Positions 17,531 through 25,927 of a stretch of 64,000 nucleotides of DNA are shown here, one piece after another. The first letter of the stretch is position 1. Each line of letters starts with the position of its first letter. A program made the translations under genes and the position numbers. The notes under the pieces are model-generated. The model was given only the letters and a program-made list of their open reading frames with translations. It did not search any database and was not told the DNA's origin. This DNA is from Verrucomicrobiota bacterium (GTDB taxonomy: Bacteria; Verrucomicrobiota; Verrucomicrobiia; Verrucomicrobiales; DEV007), in the NCBI GenBank assembly GCA_024277195.1, contig JAJRVS010000001.1:1-64000 (forward strand), read 5' to 3'.

Positions 17531-18307
17531 TCAGACTAGATCAAAGGGTTTGAGGATCAGCAGAGTGAGTATTTCATCACCTACAGTGGCCCAATCTCCA
17601 CCGTTCCATTTCCATAACAACCAGGCGATGCCGCCGAGGATGAGGCTGAAAGCAACAAAATGAACCGCGACGGTAGTGACCGCGAGTTGTAGGGTTTCGC
17701 TATACTGATATTTGATCAGGGCGATGGTTCCGATGATAGCGAATAACAGGGCTAGGCCGTCTTCTGCGCGGAACAGGTGATAACCATTGGCAATGACGCC
17801 GATCCAAGAGATACCGCCAACAGCCAGAATGCGGATGACGGCGATGAGGGTGATGAGGGCCAGTATTTGCATCCATACTTTAAAATGAAGCCCCCGGTCC
17901 TCCTGGCCAGTGATCAAATAAGCTGAGGCGCGGAAAGTGGGGAAGCCGATGATGAAGGCCAGCGCTAGAAGAGCGAGAATCACAAATCCATAAAGCATAA
18001 GGTTTTTGCTCTTTAACTGGGCTTTCTGGTTCAGGATTCCCTCCATCTCGGCGGATCTCAGCACGGCGATTTTGCTGAAAAACTGTAGGTCGCCCAAAGC
18101 GTATTCGAAGTCCTTGCCGTCTTTTTCGATCAGTAATTCTTTCGAGTCCTGATCAAAACCCTTTAAGGTAACCGAGCTCTCCGAGCCTTCGATATTGGTT
18201 AAGTTTAAAGTGGTGGCGTTGATGTCTGTATTCACTGATATGAAAATCAGCGCCAGAATGAAAAACACAGCTAAAGGTCGCTTTTGGAATGTAGGGAGAT
18301 GGGTCAT
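17531..18307 (-). CDS. Membrane protein of unknown function
   Basis: 258 residues. An N-terminal signal-peptide-like segment (AVFFILALIFISVN) is followed by a ~75-residue exported soluble part with beta-strand character (VTLKGFDQDSKELLIEKDG), then about four membrane helices in residues 104-245. The protein ends with a short cytoplasmic or periplasmic tail. I do not recognise a family. It lies 53 nt before the DUF945 gene and about 70 nt after trpB on the same strand, so it could share a transcript with either. Confidence 0.55.
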   Translation of the reverse strand: MTHLPTFQKRPLAVFFILALIFISVNTDINATTLNLTNIEGSESSVTLKGFDQDSKELLIEKDGKDFEYALGDLQFFSKIAVLRSAEMEGILNQKAQLKSKNLMLYGFVILALLALAFIIGFPTFRASAYLITGQEDRGLHFKVWMQILALITLIAVIRILAVGGISWIGVIANGYHLFRAEDGLALLFAIIGTIALIKYQYSETLQLAVTTVAVHFVAFSLILGGIAWLLWKWNGGDWATVGDEILTLLILKPFDLV

Positions 18308-18378
18308 GTTTATCGACCGTAAGTAAGGTTAGTATTTTCGCAAGTCAAAAGCAGGACGCAAAATCCGCTGAGATTGAT

Positions 18379-19605
18379 CTACTGAGTCTGTTCCTCATCA
18401 CCGAAAATAAATTTTGCGGCTTGTTCGACATCCTTATCGCCCCGTCCGGAGAGATTACAGATGATGATTTGCTCTGAGTTCATCTCAGCTGCACTTTTCA
18501 AGGTTTGGGCGATGGCGTGTGAGCTTTCTAGTGCGGGAATGATGCCCTCGGTTTTGCAAAGAACCTGAAAAGCATCTAAAGCTTCGTCATCGGTGGCGTA
18601 GGTGTATTGTACGCGTCCGATATCTTGTAAGTAGGCATGCTCGGGGCCGACGGCGGCGTAATCCAATCCGGCAGAGACGGAGTGGGTCAGTTGGATCTGC
18701 CCGTCATCATCGGCGAGCAACCAGGTTTTGGTTCCTTGCAGGACACCCAGTTTGCCACCTTGAAATCTGGCGGCGTGCTGGCCTTCGCTGATGCCGTGTC
18801 CTCCGGCTTCGACACCGATCATGGCCACGGAGCTGTCATCGAGGAAAGGGTGAAACAATCCCATGGCGTTGCTGCCGCCACCTACGCAGGCGATCAGTAA
18901 GTCTGGCAGGCGTTGTTCGTGAGCGAGGATTTGTTTGCGTGCTTCGATTCCGATCACGCGGTGGAAGTCACGAACCATCATCGGGTAGGGGTGTGAACCG
19001 AGCGCACTGCCGAGGATGTAGTGGGTCGAGCGCACGTGGGTCACCCAATCGCGCATCGCTTCGTTGACCGCTTCCTTGAGAGTGGCTTGTCCGGCATGCA
19101 CGGCCCGGACTTCAGCTCCGAGCAGACGCATTCGCACCACGTTGAGGTGCTGGCGTTCCATATCGACGGCCCCCATGTAGACCACGCATTCCATTCCAAA
19201 TCGCGCGGCGACGGTGGCGGTGGCGACACCGTGCTGACCGGCTCCGGTTTCAGCGATGATACGTTTTTTGCCGAGTCGTTTGGCAAGTAGAATCTGACCG
19301 AGGGCGTTGTTGATTTTGTGCGCTCCGGTGTGCAGCAGATCCTCGCGTTTGAGGTAGATTTTTGCTCCGCCGAGTTTTTTGGTCAAGCCTTCGGCGAAGT
19401 AGAGAGGAGTTTCCCGGCCGACGTAGTCATGCAGCAGTTGTTTGAGTTCGGCTTGGAATTGCGGGTCCTTTTTGGCCTGTTCATATTCTGCGGTCAGCTC
19501 CTTAAGGGCTTCCATCAGGGTTTCTGGCACAAACATGCCGCCAAAAGTGCCAAAATGCCCGTGGGCATCGGGTAGTTGATCTGTAGGGATGGCTGTATCG
19601 CTCAT
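18379..19605 (-). CDS. trpB: Tryptophan synthase beta chain
   Basis: Joins indole and L-serine to give tryptophan. 408 residues from the ATG at 19605 (a TTG 24 nt upstream is in frame but less likely). Lys97 in [14 protein letters not shown] is the PLP lysine, and [12 protein letters not shown] is the phosphate-binding glycine loop. N-terminal [14 protein letters not shown] is the canonical TrpB start. It ends with TAG. trpA and other trp genes are not adjacent, so the beta subunit gene stands alone; the alpha subunit must be encoded elsewhere. Confidence 0.96.
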   Translation of the reverse strand: MSDTAIPTDQLPDAHGHFGTFGGMFVPETLMEALKELTAEYEQAKKDPQFQAELKQLLHDYVGRETPLYFAEGLTKKLGGAKIYLKREDLLHTGAHKINNALGQILLAKRLGKKRIIAETGAGQHGVATATVAARFGMECVVYMGAVDMERQHLNVVRMRLLGAEVRAVHAGQATLKEAVNEAMRDWVTHVRSTHYILGSALGSHPYPMMVRDFHRVIGIEARKQILAHEQRLPDLLIACVGGGSNAMGLFHPFLDDSSVAMIGVEAGGHGISEGQHAARFQGGKLGVLQGTKTWLLADDDGQIQLTHSVSAGLDYAAVGPEHAYLQDIGRVQYTYATDDEALDAFQVLCKTEGIIPALESSHAIAQTLKSAAEMNSEQIIICNLSGRGDKDVEQAAKFIFGDEEQTQ

Positions 19606-19684
19606 GGTCTTGATTTGAGCTAATCGCAAATGACGTCCGACGCAAATAGCTACTGGTTTTTGCGGTCACTACTTTGTAACGCGA

Positions 19685-20767
19685 TCAGTTCTTGATACGG
19701 ACAAATTTGAGCGGCCAGGTGGCGTTGGATGCAAATTGGGAGACATAAAGATTGCCTTGTCGGTCAAAACACAAACCATGCGGGTGGTAGAAGAGGTGAC
19801 TGGAGTGCTGCATTTTTTTCAACTGGTCATCAGGGTCATATTCGGGAGGGGAACCACCCAGGTTGGCGATGACTTTGAAATTTTTATCGAGCACAGAAAT
19901 ATAACCGGCGGCATTTTTGTCCTTGGGCCAGTTGTCACCAAGGTGGGGGACAAACAGATGATTGCGGTGAAAAACTACGTCGCGCGGGTTGCTGCCGGGC
20001 AGGGAAATGGTTTGTAGCCAGGTGCCGTCGAGGGTGAAGCGTTTCAGTTTGTTTTTATCACTGAGGGCTAGAATGAGAGTGGCTTGATTTGGATTGGAAA
20101 AATCCAGACCGCCTCCGTGTGGGCCGTAGTGCTCAAGCCGAGCTTCGTTTTCCCCAAGATCACCGCCGAAGGAGCGCAGGTATTTTCCCTTGGAGGTGAA
20201 GCGGTGAATGTAATCCTTGCCGTAACCGTCGATGACAAAAAAATCACCATTAGGAAGGTGCAGGGTTTTGGAGGGGCGGAATTCTTTTGGGCTTTTATAT
20301 AAACCGGATTCCATCGGGCAGGAGAGAGTCATGAGGATCTCGCCGTCGAGGGTGGTTTTGAAAACTTTGCCATCAGGGCTGTTGTCGGTGATGAACAGCA
20401 CTTCACTGCTGCTTTCTTTTACGACCATCAATCCGTGGGCGCTCGGCGCGAAGGTGCCCCAGGCATCGATGACTTCACCGGCAGGGTTCAGGGCAATCAG
20501 GCAGTGTTTTTTGCTGGCATTGAGCAGCAGGATTCGTCCTCGGCTGTCGCTGGCCATGGCGTGACCATGACCGAGCGGGTATTGTTTGGTATTTTGTGTG
20601 GCCCACCCGGGTATGAGCTGGTAGCGAAAGTCGCCCTGACCTATCGTGACGGCTTGAGTAGGTGGAGAATAGTTTTTTGCTTCGGAGTGAGCTTGATCGG
20701 GTTCGTGGGCGGGCAGGGGCAGGCAGCAGAGGGATGAAAATAGAGCGGTTAGGAAAGAGTGTTTCAT
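19685..20767 (-). CDS. Exported NHL-type six-bladed beta-propeller protein
   Basis: 360 residues with a signal peptide (FLTALFSSLCCLPLPA). The chain contains repeated NHL-like motifs (GHGHAMASDSRGRILLLN, HLPNGDFFVIDGYGKDYIHRF, YHPHGLCFDRQGNLYVSQ), a pattern also seen in peptidyl-alpha-hydroxyglycine amidating lyases. His and Asp residues at blade starts could bind metal, but an enzyme activity is not certain. It is divergent from the glycosyltransferase gene, and trpB lies downstream on the same strand. Confidence 0.7.
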   Translation of the reverse strand: MKHSFLTALFSSLCCLPLPAHEPDQAHSEAKNYSPPTQAVTIGQGDFRYQLIPGWATQNTKQYPLGHGHAMASDSRGRILLLNASKKHCLIALNPAGEVIDAWGTFAPSAHGLMVVKESSSEVLFITDNSPDGKVFKTTLDGEILMTLSCPMESGLYKSPKEFRPSKTLHLPNGDFFVIDGYGKDYIHRFTSKGKYLRSFGGDLGENEARLEHYGPHGGGLDFSNPNQATLILALSDKNKLKRFTLDGTWLQTISLPGSNPRDVVFHRNHLFVPHLGDNWPKDKNAAGYISVLDKNFKVIANLGGSPPEYDPDDQLKKMQHSSHLFYHPHGLCFDRQGNLYVSQFASNATWPLKFVRIKN

Positions 20768-20828
20768 GGGCTTGGTCTAGCTATGGGTCGACAATGGTTG
20801 AATTTCGTTGAATACTAACAAGAGGCAA

Positions 20829-22208
20829 ATGGAAGGTGAAGAGAACAATACCGATACAGGGATTTGTGTGCATGTGTATGCCTTGTGTTGGAATGAGGCG
20901 GTGATACTGCCGCATTTTTTGAAACACTACGCTTTTGCTGAAAAAATAGTGATACTTGATAATGGCTCTGATGATGGCAGCCAGGCTTTGGTGGAGGCGG
21001 CATCAAATGGGGAGGTTCGCAGTTACAATACGGATGGAGAGCTTAGTGATAAGCGCTATTTGCAGATCAAAAACTCGGTGTGGAAAGAGAGCCGGGGTGA
21101 GGCAGATTTTGTGATTGTTTGCGATGCGGATGAGTTTTTGTATCACCCTGATTTGCCCGGGGTGCTCAATGAGATGAAGCGCCGTGGGGCGAGCATTTTG
21201 ATGCCAAAAGGCTATGAAATGGTAGGGCAGCAAACACCGCGACCGGAGGATGATCTTTTAGCAATGATGCGTGAGGGGGTGCGGTTGCACACTTACGATA
21301 AATGTTTGTTGTTTGATCCGGAGGCAATTGAAGAGACTGATTTCGAGATGGGTTGTCATGTGGGCCATCCGCTGGGGAGGGTTCAGTATTTCAGGGTGCC
21401 GGGTTTGATGTTGCTGCATTACAAACATCTCAGTCCGGAATATGTTTGGGATCGTTATGAACTTTACCGCAAGCGAATGTCTGATGAGAGCATTCGGGCG
21501 GGGATTGCTCCGCATTATCAGATCACACGGGAGCGTTTTGATCATCGCTATGAAAAATTGCGGAGGGAGAAAACGGATGTCATCGCTTTGGCGGGAAAAA
21601 GTGCAGAGGGAGGGATATGGCAGCAGCAAGCGGATGACTTGAAGGGGATGTTAGAAGGGGCTATTGCAGCTTTGACTAAGCGCGATTTTGATCAAGCGTA
21701 TCGGTTGATCGAACGTTTTGCGGATTGGCGTTGTGAGCGTTTTTTTGTGCATACGGGGTTAGCGGTTATTTTTGCTCATCGAGAATTGGATCCGGCGTAT
21801 GATGCGGCGGTACAAAAGTCGATGAATGCTGCGGAAAGCAGTTTTTCTGTTCAGCGGGCGCTGATGTTGGCTGGGGAAGGTTCGTCTAGAATTGATGCTT
21901 TGCTTCAGATCGCGCGGGCTTTTAATCAGGCGGGGTATTTTGATCTGGGTTTGCCGTGCTTGGAAAACGCGAATCAATTAGCGCCGGAGCGGGCGGATGT
22001 TTTGATGCGTCTTGCGTATGTGAATCAAAAAAAAGGTCATTTTGATAAAGCACTAAAATATTGCGCGAGAGTGATTCAAAAACAGCCGAAGAACTTTTCT
22101 GCGTATCAATTGTCAGGTAAGTTGCTCGGTCAATTGGGCCGTAGCGCAGAGGCGGAGAGGATGTTTGCGGTGGCGCAAAGTTTGCAGGGTGAGGTGCCGC
22201 GCGCTTGA
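20829..22208 (+). CDS. Glycosyltransferase (GT2/GT92-like) fused to TPR repeats
   Basis: About 459 residues from the ATG at 20829 (AGAGG just upstream; a TTG at 20808 is also in frame). The first ~230 residues resemble glycosyl transferase family 2 proteins of the GT92-like group: ALCWNEAVILPHFLKHY, then ILDNGSDDGS and a CDADEF block giving the nucleotide-sugar/metal-binding acidic motif. Residues from about 270 to the end are helical TPR-like repeats (ADVLMRLAYVNQKKGHFDKALKYCARVI). No signal peptide or membrane helix. The acceptor is unknown. Confidence 0.75.
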   Translation: MEGEENNTDTGICVHVYALCWNEAVILPHFLKHYAFAEKIVILDNGSDDGSQALVEAASNGEVRSYNTDGELSDKRYLQIKNSVWKESRGEADFVIVCDADEFLYHPDLPGVLNEMKRRGASILMPKGYEMVGQQTPRPEDDLLAMMREGVRLHTYDKCLLFDPEAIEETDFEMGCHVGHPLGRVQYFRVPGLMLLHYKHLSPEYVWDRYELYRKRMSDESIRAGIAPHYQITRERFDHRYEKLRREKTDVIALAGKSAEGGIWQQQADDLKGMLEGAIAALTKRDFDQAYRLIERFADWRCERFFVHTGLAVIFAHRELDPAYDAAVQKSMNAAESSFSVQRALMLAGEGSSRIDALLQIARAFNQAGYFDLGLPCLENANQLAPERADVLMRLAYVNQKKGHFDKALKYCARVIQKQPKNFSAYQLSGKLLGQLGRSAEAERMFAVAQSLQGEVPRA

Positions 22209-22211
22209 GTT

Positions 22212-23078
22212 CTAGGGGGAGGATTTTTTGCGCAGTCGGGCACGCCCTATGGTGAAGGGCAGGCTGAGAATATACAGTCCGGCGGCGATTAATACAACGA
22301 CGGGGCCGGTGGGGGTTTGACTGGAGTAGCTGATAGCGAGGCCGCCGGTGGTGCAGAGCATGGACAGCGCAACGGCGATGACCATGACTTTGGATAATCG
22401 GCTGGTGAGGCGGCTGGCGGTGGCGGCGGGCAGCACAATGAGGGCGATGGCGAGAATGATGCCGGTGAGTTGGACCAGCAGGACGACGCAGATGCCTACC
22501 AGACAAAGTAATAGAAGGTAATAAAAGGAGGCGTTGACTCCACGCAGTCTGGCGAATTCTTCGTCAAAACAGACGGCCAGCAGTTTGTTGTAAAACAGTA
22601 GGCTGATGAGGATGACGGATAGGCCGAGTACAGCGGTGATGATGAGGTCGGCGCGGGTGGTGAAGAGGATGTTGCCGAAGATGTAACTTTCGAGATTGAC
22701 CGCGGGTCCCGGGGTGTAGTGGATGAATAACAGGCCGATTGCCATGCCGGCAGCCCAGATGGTGCCGATGATGGTATCTTCGCGTTCTTTGGCAGTGAGG
22801 CTAACGATGCCGATAATCAGGGCTGAGAGCAATGCGGCGGCGAGAGCTCCTATGGTGGGGGTGAGCCAGGGCAGATCGTAGCTGCGCTGGAAATAGATGG
22901 CAGCTCCGATGCCACCGAGAACGCTGTGGGCGATGGCGGCGGCGATGTAGCTGATGCGTCGGGCAACGACGTAAGAGCCGACGATGCCGAAGGTAAAGGA
23001 GGCGATCAAGCCTGCGAACAGGGCGTGGCGCAGGAAGGCGGCATCCGGGTCGAGCAGGGCTTGAAAAAAATCGGTCAT
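22212..23078 (-). CDS. Metal ABC transporter permease (zinc, ZnuB-like)
   Basis: 288 residues with about eight membrane helices, matching the ABC-3 permease family for zinc and manganese. The early GLIASFTFGIVGSYVVARR and the central SLTAKEREDTIIGTIWAAG are typical family segments. It follows the ATPase gene by 29 nt and is the third gene of a substrate-binding protein, ATPase, permease operon. Ends with TAG. Zinc rather than manganese is inferred from the His-rich partners. Confidence 0.88.
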   Translation of the reverse strand: MTDFFQALLDPDAAFLRHALFAGLIASFTFGIVGSYVVARRISYIAAAIAHSVLGGIGAAIYFQRSYDLPWLTPTIGALAAALLSALIIGIVSLTAKEREDTIIGTIWAAGMAIGLLFIHYTPGPAVNLESYIFGNILFTTRADLIITAVLGLSVILISLLFYNKLLAVCFDEEFARLRGVNASFYYLLLLCLVGICVVLLVQLTGIILAIALIVLPAATASRLTSRLSKVMVIAVALSMLCTTGGLAISYSSQTPTGPVVVLIAAGLYILSLPFTIGRARLRKKSSP

Positions 23079-23107
23079 GGTGGTGAGAGGAATACTTGGG
23101 AGGGGGG

Positions 23108-23881
23108 TTAAGAGTGGTCGCAGTGCGAGTGGTCTCCTTGTTTGTGGAGGGTTTTTTTCTCATGTTCGACACGCCGCTCGCTGCTGTAAATCTCCCGAAT
23201 GACATCGCCGGTGAGGTCGGCGACGGCGTGGCGGTGAACATGCTGGTTAACGCAGAGCACGTAATCACTGGTGATATGGGAAATGAGATCGAGGTCGTGT
23301 GAGACCATGATGATGCTCATTTTTCCGCGTAATTTTTCGAGGGTTTCGAGCAGGCGGGCTTCGACGGAAAGGTCGATATTGGCGGTGGGCTCGTCGAGCA
23401 GTAGCAATTCGGGTTTGCAAGCCAAGGCACGGGCGATGAGCACTCGTTGGCGCTGGCCGCCGGACAGATCGGCAAAAGAACGCTGGGCGACGTCGCTCAG
23501 GCCGACTTCGGCGAGGGCTTCCTGTGCGGTGTTTTTGCAGTCATCACAGTAGCGGCCGAATTTCAAATGGTCGAGGCGACCCATCAGCACGATGTCGAGA
23601 GCGTTGACAGGGAAAAGCGGGTCGAAGCGGATGTGCTGGGGCACGTAGGCGACGCGTTTGCGCACCCGTGAGGGGCGGGAGCCAAAAATTTGGATGGTGC
23701 CCTTGTTGGGGCGGATCAAACCCAGCATCAGGCGCAGCAGGGTGGTTTTGCCACCCCCGTTGGGGCCGATCAGGCAAGTGGACTGGCCGGCGGCAATTTC
23801 GAAAGAGACGTCTTCCAGTACCGGGCCGATGCCGAAACTGCGGGAAACGTTTTCAAATTTGATGACGGGTGTTTCAGCCAT
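23108..23881 (-). CDS. Metal ABC transporter ATP-binding protein (zinc, ZnuC-like)
   Basis: 257 residues. Walker A GPNGGGKTT, signature LSGGQRQR, Walker B LLLLDEPT and the switch His in IIMVSHD are all intact. The C-terminus is rich in His and Cys (HKQGDHSHCDHS), which could bind zinc and sense or buffer it. A conserved HIRFDPLFP Q-loop region matches manganese/zinc ATPases. It lies 10 nt after the substrate-binding protein gene. Energises import across the inner membrane. Confidence 0.9.
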   Translation of the reverse strand: MAETPVIKFENVSRSFGIGPVLEDVSFEIAAGQSTCLIGPNGGGKTTLLRLMLGLIRPNKGTIQIFGSRPSRVRKRVAYVPQHIRFDPLFPVNALDIVLMGRLDHLKFGRYCDDCKNTAQEALAEVGLSDVAQRSFADLSGGQRQRVLIARALACKPELLLLDEPTANIDLSVEARLLETLEKLRGKMSIIMVSHDLDLISHITSDYVLCVNQHVHRHAVADLTGDVIREIYSSERRVEHEKKTLHKQGDHSHCDHS

Positions 23882-23891
23882 GGATGCGGGT

Positions 23892-24812
23892 TCAAGGATT
23901 GGATTGGGAAAAATCGGAACTCAATGTGTCGGCAATATATTTCAAGTTGGCAAGCACATCTTCAGCGAGAGGGTCGATGATGACGATCCGGGCGCCAATT
24001 GCTTTGGCTACCATGTGGGCGCTTTGGCTGTCAAACTGGGGTTGGGTGATAATGACGGCGTTATGGTTTTGCCGCGCTTGTTTGATGATGCTCCGCAGGT
24101 GTTTGGGGTCAGGGGAGGCGTCGCCGGATTGGATCACTTGTTGAGAGAGGTGATAGTTGTCTGCGAAGTGGGTCAGAGCTTGGTGGAAGATCAAAAACGA
24201 GCGCTGCTGGTGAGGGGCGAGTTGCTGTGTGATCTGTTGATCCAGTGCGGTGATTTTTTTGATCAAAACAAGCGCCTGGTTTTGGTAGAACTGCTGGTGT
24301 TGTGGATCGAGTTGGCCGAGTTGTTCAGCGATGTCCTGTCCTTGTTGGATCAGTAAGGGAGGTGACAGCCAGGTGTGGGCGTCGTTGTGGTGCTTGTGAT
24401 CCAGGTGATTGTTAGAGTGCTGGGCAACTGGATGGGCACTGGGCAGGAAAATCTGCGGGCCATTGGCGGTTGCCTGAATTTTTGGCAGAAGATTTTGTTC
24501 GAAGGGGAGTCCGGCGGGCCACCAGGCGGCTCCTTTGTTGAGCGCCAACATTTGTTTGGGGCTGGGCATCCAATGGTGGGGGTCTTGACCCGGCGCGATC
24601 AGGGTATGCACCTTAAAATTATCTCCGGCGATGGCTTTTAGTAAAAAGGCCTGCGGGGGCACGGAGGCAAAGAGAACCGCTTGACCAGGCTGGGCGGGCT
24701 TGCTTTCCGGTTGGCAGGAAACACAAAACAAGGTCAAAACCAGCAATAGGCGTTGCAATTGCCGCGCCCCGGAGTGTCTGGAAGTTGGTAGAAATGAGCA
24801 ATTGGGCATCAT
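23892..24812 (-). CDS. Zinc ABC transporter substrate-binding lipoprotein (ZnuA-like)
   Basis: About 306 residues from the ATG at 24812; an upstream TTG at 24866 is less likely. The signal peptide ends in a lipobox-like LFCVS-Cys. The body is a cluster A-I metal-binding protein (FASVPPQAFLLKAIAG, then APGQDPHHWMPSP). Between the first metal ligands and the helix is a His/Asn-rich loop (HSNNHLDHKHHNDAHTW), a mark of zinc rather than manganese binders. First gene of the three-gene import operon. I see no convincing Zur box in the 176 bases to the divergent FKBP gene. Confidence 0.88.
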   Translation of the reverse strand: MMPNCSFLPTSRHSGARQLQRLLLVLTLFCVSCQPESKPAQPGQAVLFASVPPQAFLLKAIAGDNFKVHTLIAPGQDPHHWMPSPKQMLALNKGAAWWPAGLPFEQNLLPKIQATANGPQIFLPSAHPVAQHSNNHLDHKHHNDAHTWLSPPLLIQQGQDIAEQLGQLDPQHQQFYQNQALVLIKKITALDQQITQQLAPHQQRSFLIFHQALTHFADNYHLSQQVIQSGDASPDPKHLRSIIKQARQNHNAVIITQPQFDSQSAHMVAKAIGARIVIIDPLAEDVLANLKYIADTLSSDFSQSNP

Positions 24813-24988
24813 TTGCTTGATAGGCTGCGGGTGCGACTTCACTGGATATGAAAGGCAAAAAAGCAAGATAGGAGCATTGTGCGAGGGAGCAAGTTCGGAT
24901 CTGTGTGCAGAATTGCTTGCGCGGCTTGGAGAACTCGCTAGCTTGCGCGACTCATTAAATTAATAATTTAACTTAGAAAAACTGTGTT

Positions 24989-25657
24989 ATGCAAAAAATT
25001 ACATTATTCACCCTCGTCGGGAGCTTGCTGCTGATGTCGGGTTCTACTGAAGCTCAGGAATCGGCCAAACCGACCAGCCTGAAAGAACGTGCGGGTTACG
25101 CTTTTGGCGTGATGATTGGAACTCAAATGAAAAATTCTGGCTTGGAACTGGATGCAGATCAATTTGCTGCAGCCCTCGAGACGGTGATGAAAGGAGAAAA
25201 ACCTACTATGAGCGATGAAGAACTACAGAAAACATTGAAAGAGGCACAGGATGTCGCCACGGCGAAACAGGCTGAAGTTGGCACCAAATGGCTGGCTGAA
25301 AACGGCAAAAAAGAAGGGGTGAAAACCACCAAGAGCGGTTTGCAGTATTTGGTTTTGACCGAAGGTGACGGAAAAACCAAGCCCAAAGCAACGGACAAAG
25401 TGAATGTGCATTATCACGGCACTTTGACTGATGGCACGGTGTTTGACAGTTCGGTCGACCGTGGTGAGCCGATTTCTTTTGGATTAAACCAGGTGATCCC
25501 CGGTTGGACTGAAGGGGTTCAGTTGATGACCAAAGGCGCGAAGTACCGTTTTTTCATTCCTTTCAACCTGGCTTACGGCGAGAGAGGATCACCACCAAAA
25601 ATCCCACCATTCAGCACTTTGGTGTTTGAAGTGGAATTGTTGGGTATCGGCGAATAG
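24989..25657 (+). CDS. FKBP-type peptidyl-prolyl cis-trans isomerase (Mip/FkpA-like)
   Basis: 222 residues. A signal peptide ([17 protein letters not shown]) is followed by the helical dimerisation region found in FkpA/Mip proteins (residues about 30-105) and then an FKBP domain ([20 protein letters not shown], then [10 protein letters not shown] and a final [10 protein letters not shown]). It should act on proline-containing proteins in the periplasm. It ends with TAG and is followed by a terminator-like hairpin. Two GCTTGCGCG direct repeats, 26 bases apart (24915 and 24941), precede it, possibly a regulatory site. Confidence 0.92.
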   Translation: MQKITLFTLVGSLLLMSGSTEAQESAKPTSLKERAGYAFGVMIGTQMKNSGLELDADQFAAALETVMKGEKPTMSDEELQKTLKEAQDVATAKQAEVGTKWLAENGKKEGVKTTKSGLQYLVLTEGDGKTKPKATDKVNVHYHGTLTDGTVFDSSVDRGEPISFGLNQVIPGWTEGVQLMTKGAKYRFFIPFNLAYGERGSPPKIPPFSTLVFEVELLGIGE

Positions 25658-25673
25658 TATTGGTACACTTTTG

Positions 25674-25713
25674 AGGCACCGCTGGGATTTACGTCCTGGG
25701 GGTGCCTTTTTTT
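25674..25713 (+). terminator. Rho-independent terminator after the FKBP gene
   Basis: AGGCACC at 25674-25680 pairs with GGTGCCT at 25701-25707, with a further GGGA/TCCT pairing inside, followed by a run of seven T. It begins 16 nt after the stop codon. Confidence 0.85.
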
Positions 25714-25776
25714 GTGGGGGTAAGGTGTGGTTTGGAGTTGACGGCGAGAGGGAGAATGAGTGTTGGTTGTTTGGGT

Positions 25777-25846
25777 GTCGATAGGGCTGCGTGGACAGAT
25801 TTGGAAATCTATCCTACGGGGGGCTCTTTTGTTTTTGTCTATCGAC
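25777..25846. repeat. Nested palindrome upstream of glycogen phosphorylase
   Basis: An outer perfect inverted repeat GTCGATAG (25777-25784) / CTATCGAC (25839-25846) encloses an inner imperfect palindrome at 25790-25818 (CGTGGACAGATTT-GG-AAATCTATCCTACG). It is either a leader RNA structure for the downstream gene or a dispersed palindromic element. The 270-base gap otherwise holds only the terminator. Confidence 0.5.
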
Positions 25847-25927
25847 TTAAAGAGTGCTAGGGAGGGGGAATAAGGGGAGGTGGCATGGAATGTGCTGAAC
25901 CTTGAGTTAACGGGGAGCATTTATTTA

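Noticed and set aside
18379-19605. A trp operon
   Set aside because: Flanking genes are a membrane protein and an NHL propeller; trpA and other trp genes are not present.
24813-24988. Zur operator between the zinc transporter and FKBP genes
   Set aside because: No AT-rich inverted repeat of the expected length was seen; only the GCTTGCGCG direct repeats stand out.
25674-25846. Known riboswitch class upstream of glgP
   Set aside because: The structure does not match any riboswitch core I can recognise; it is reported only as a palindrome.
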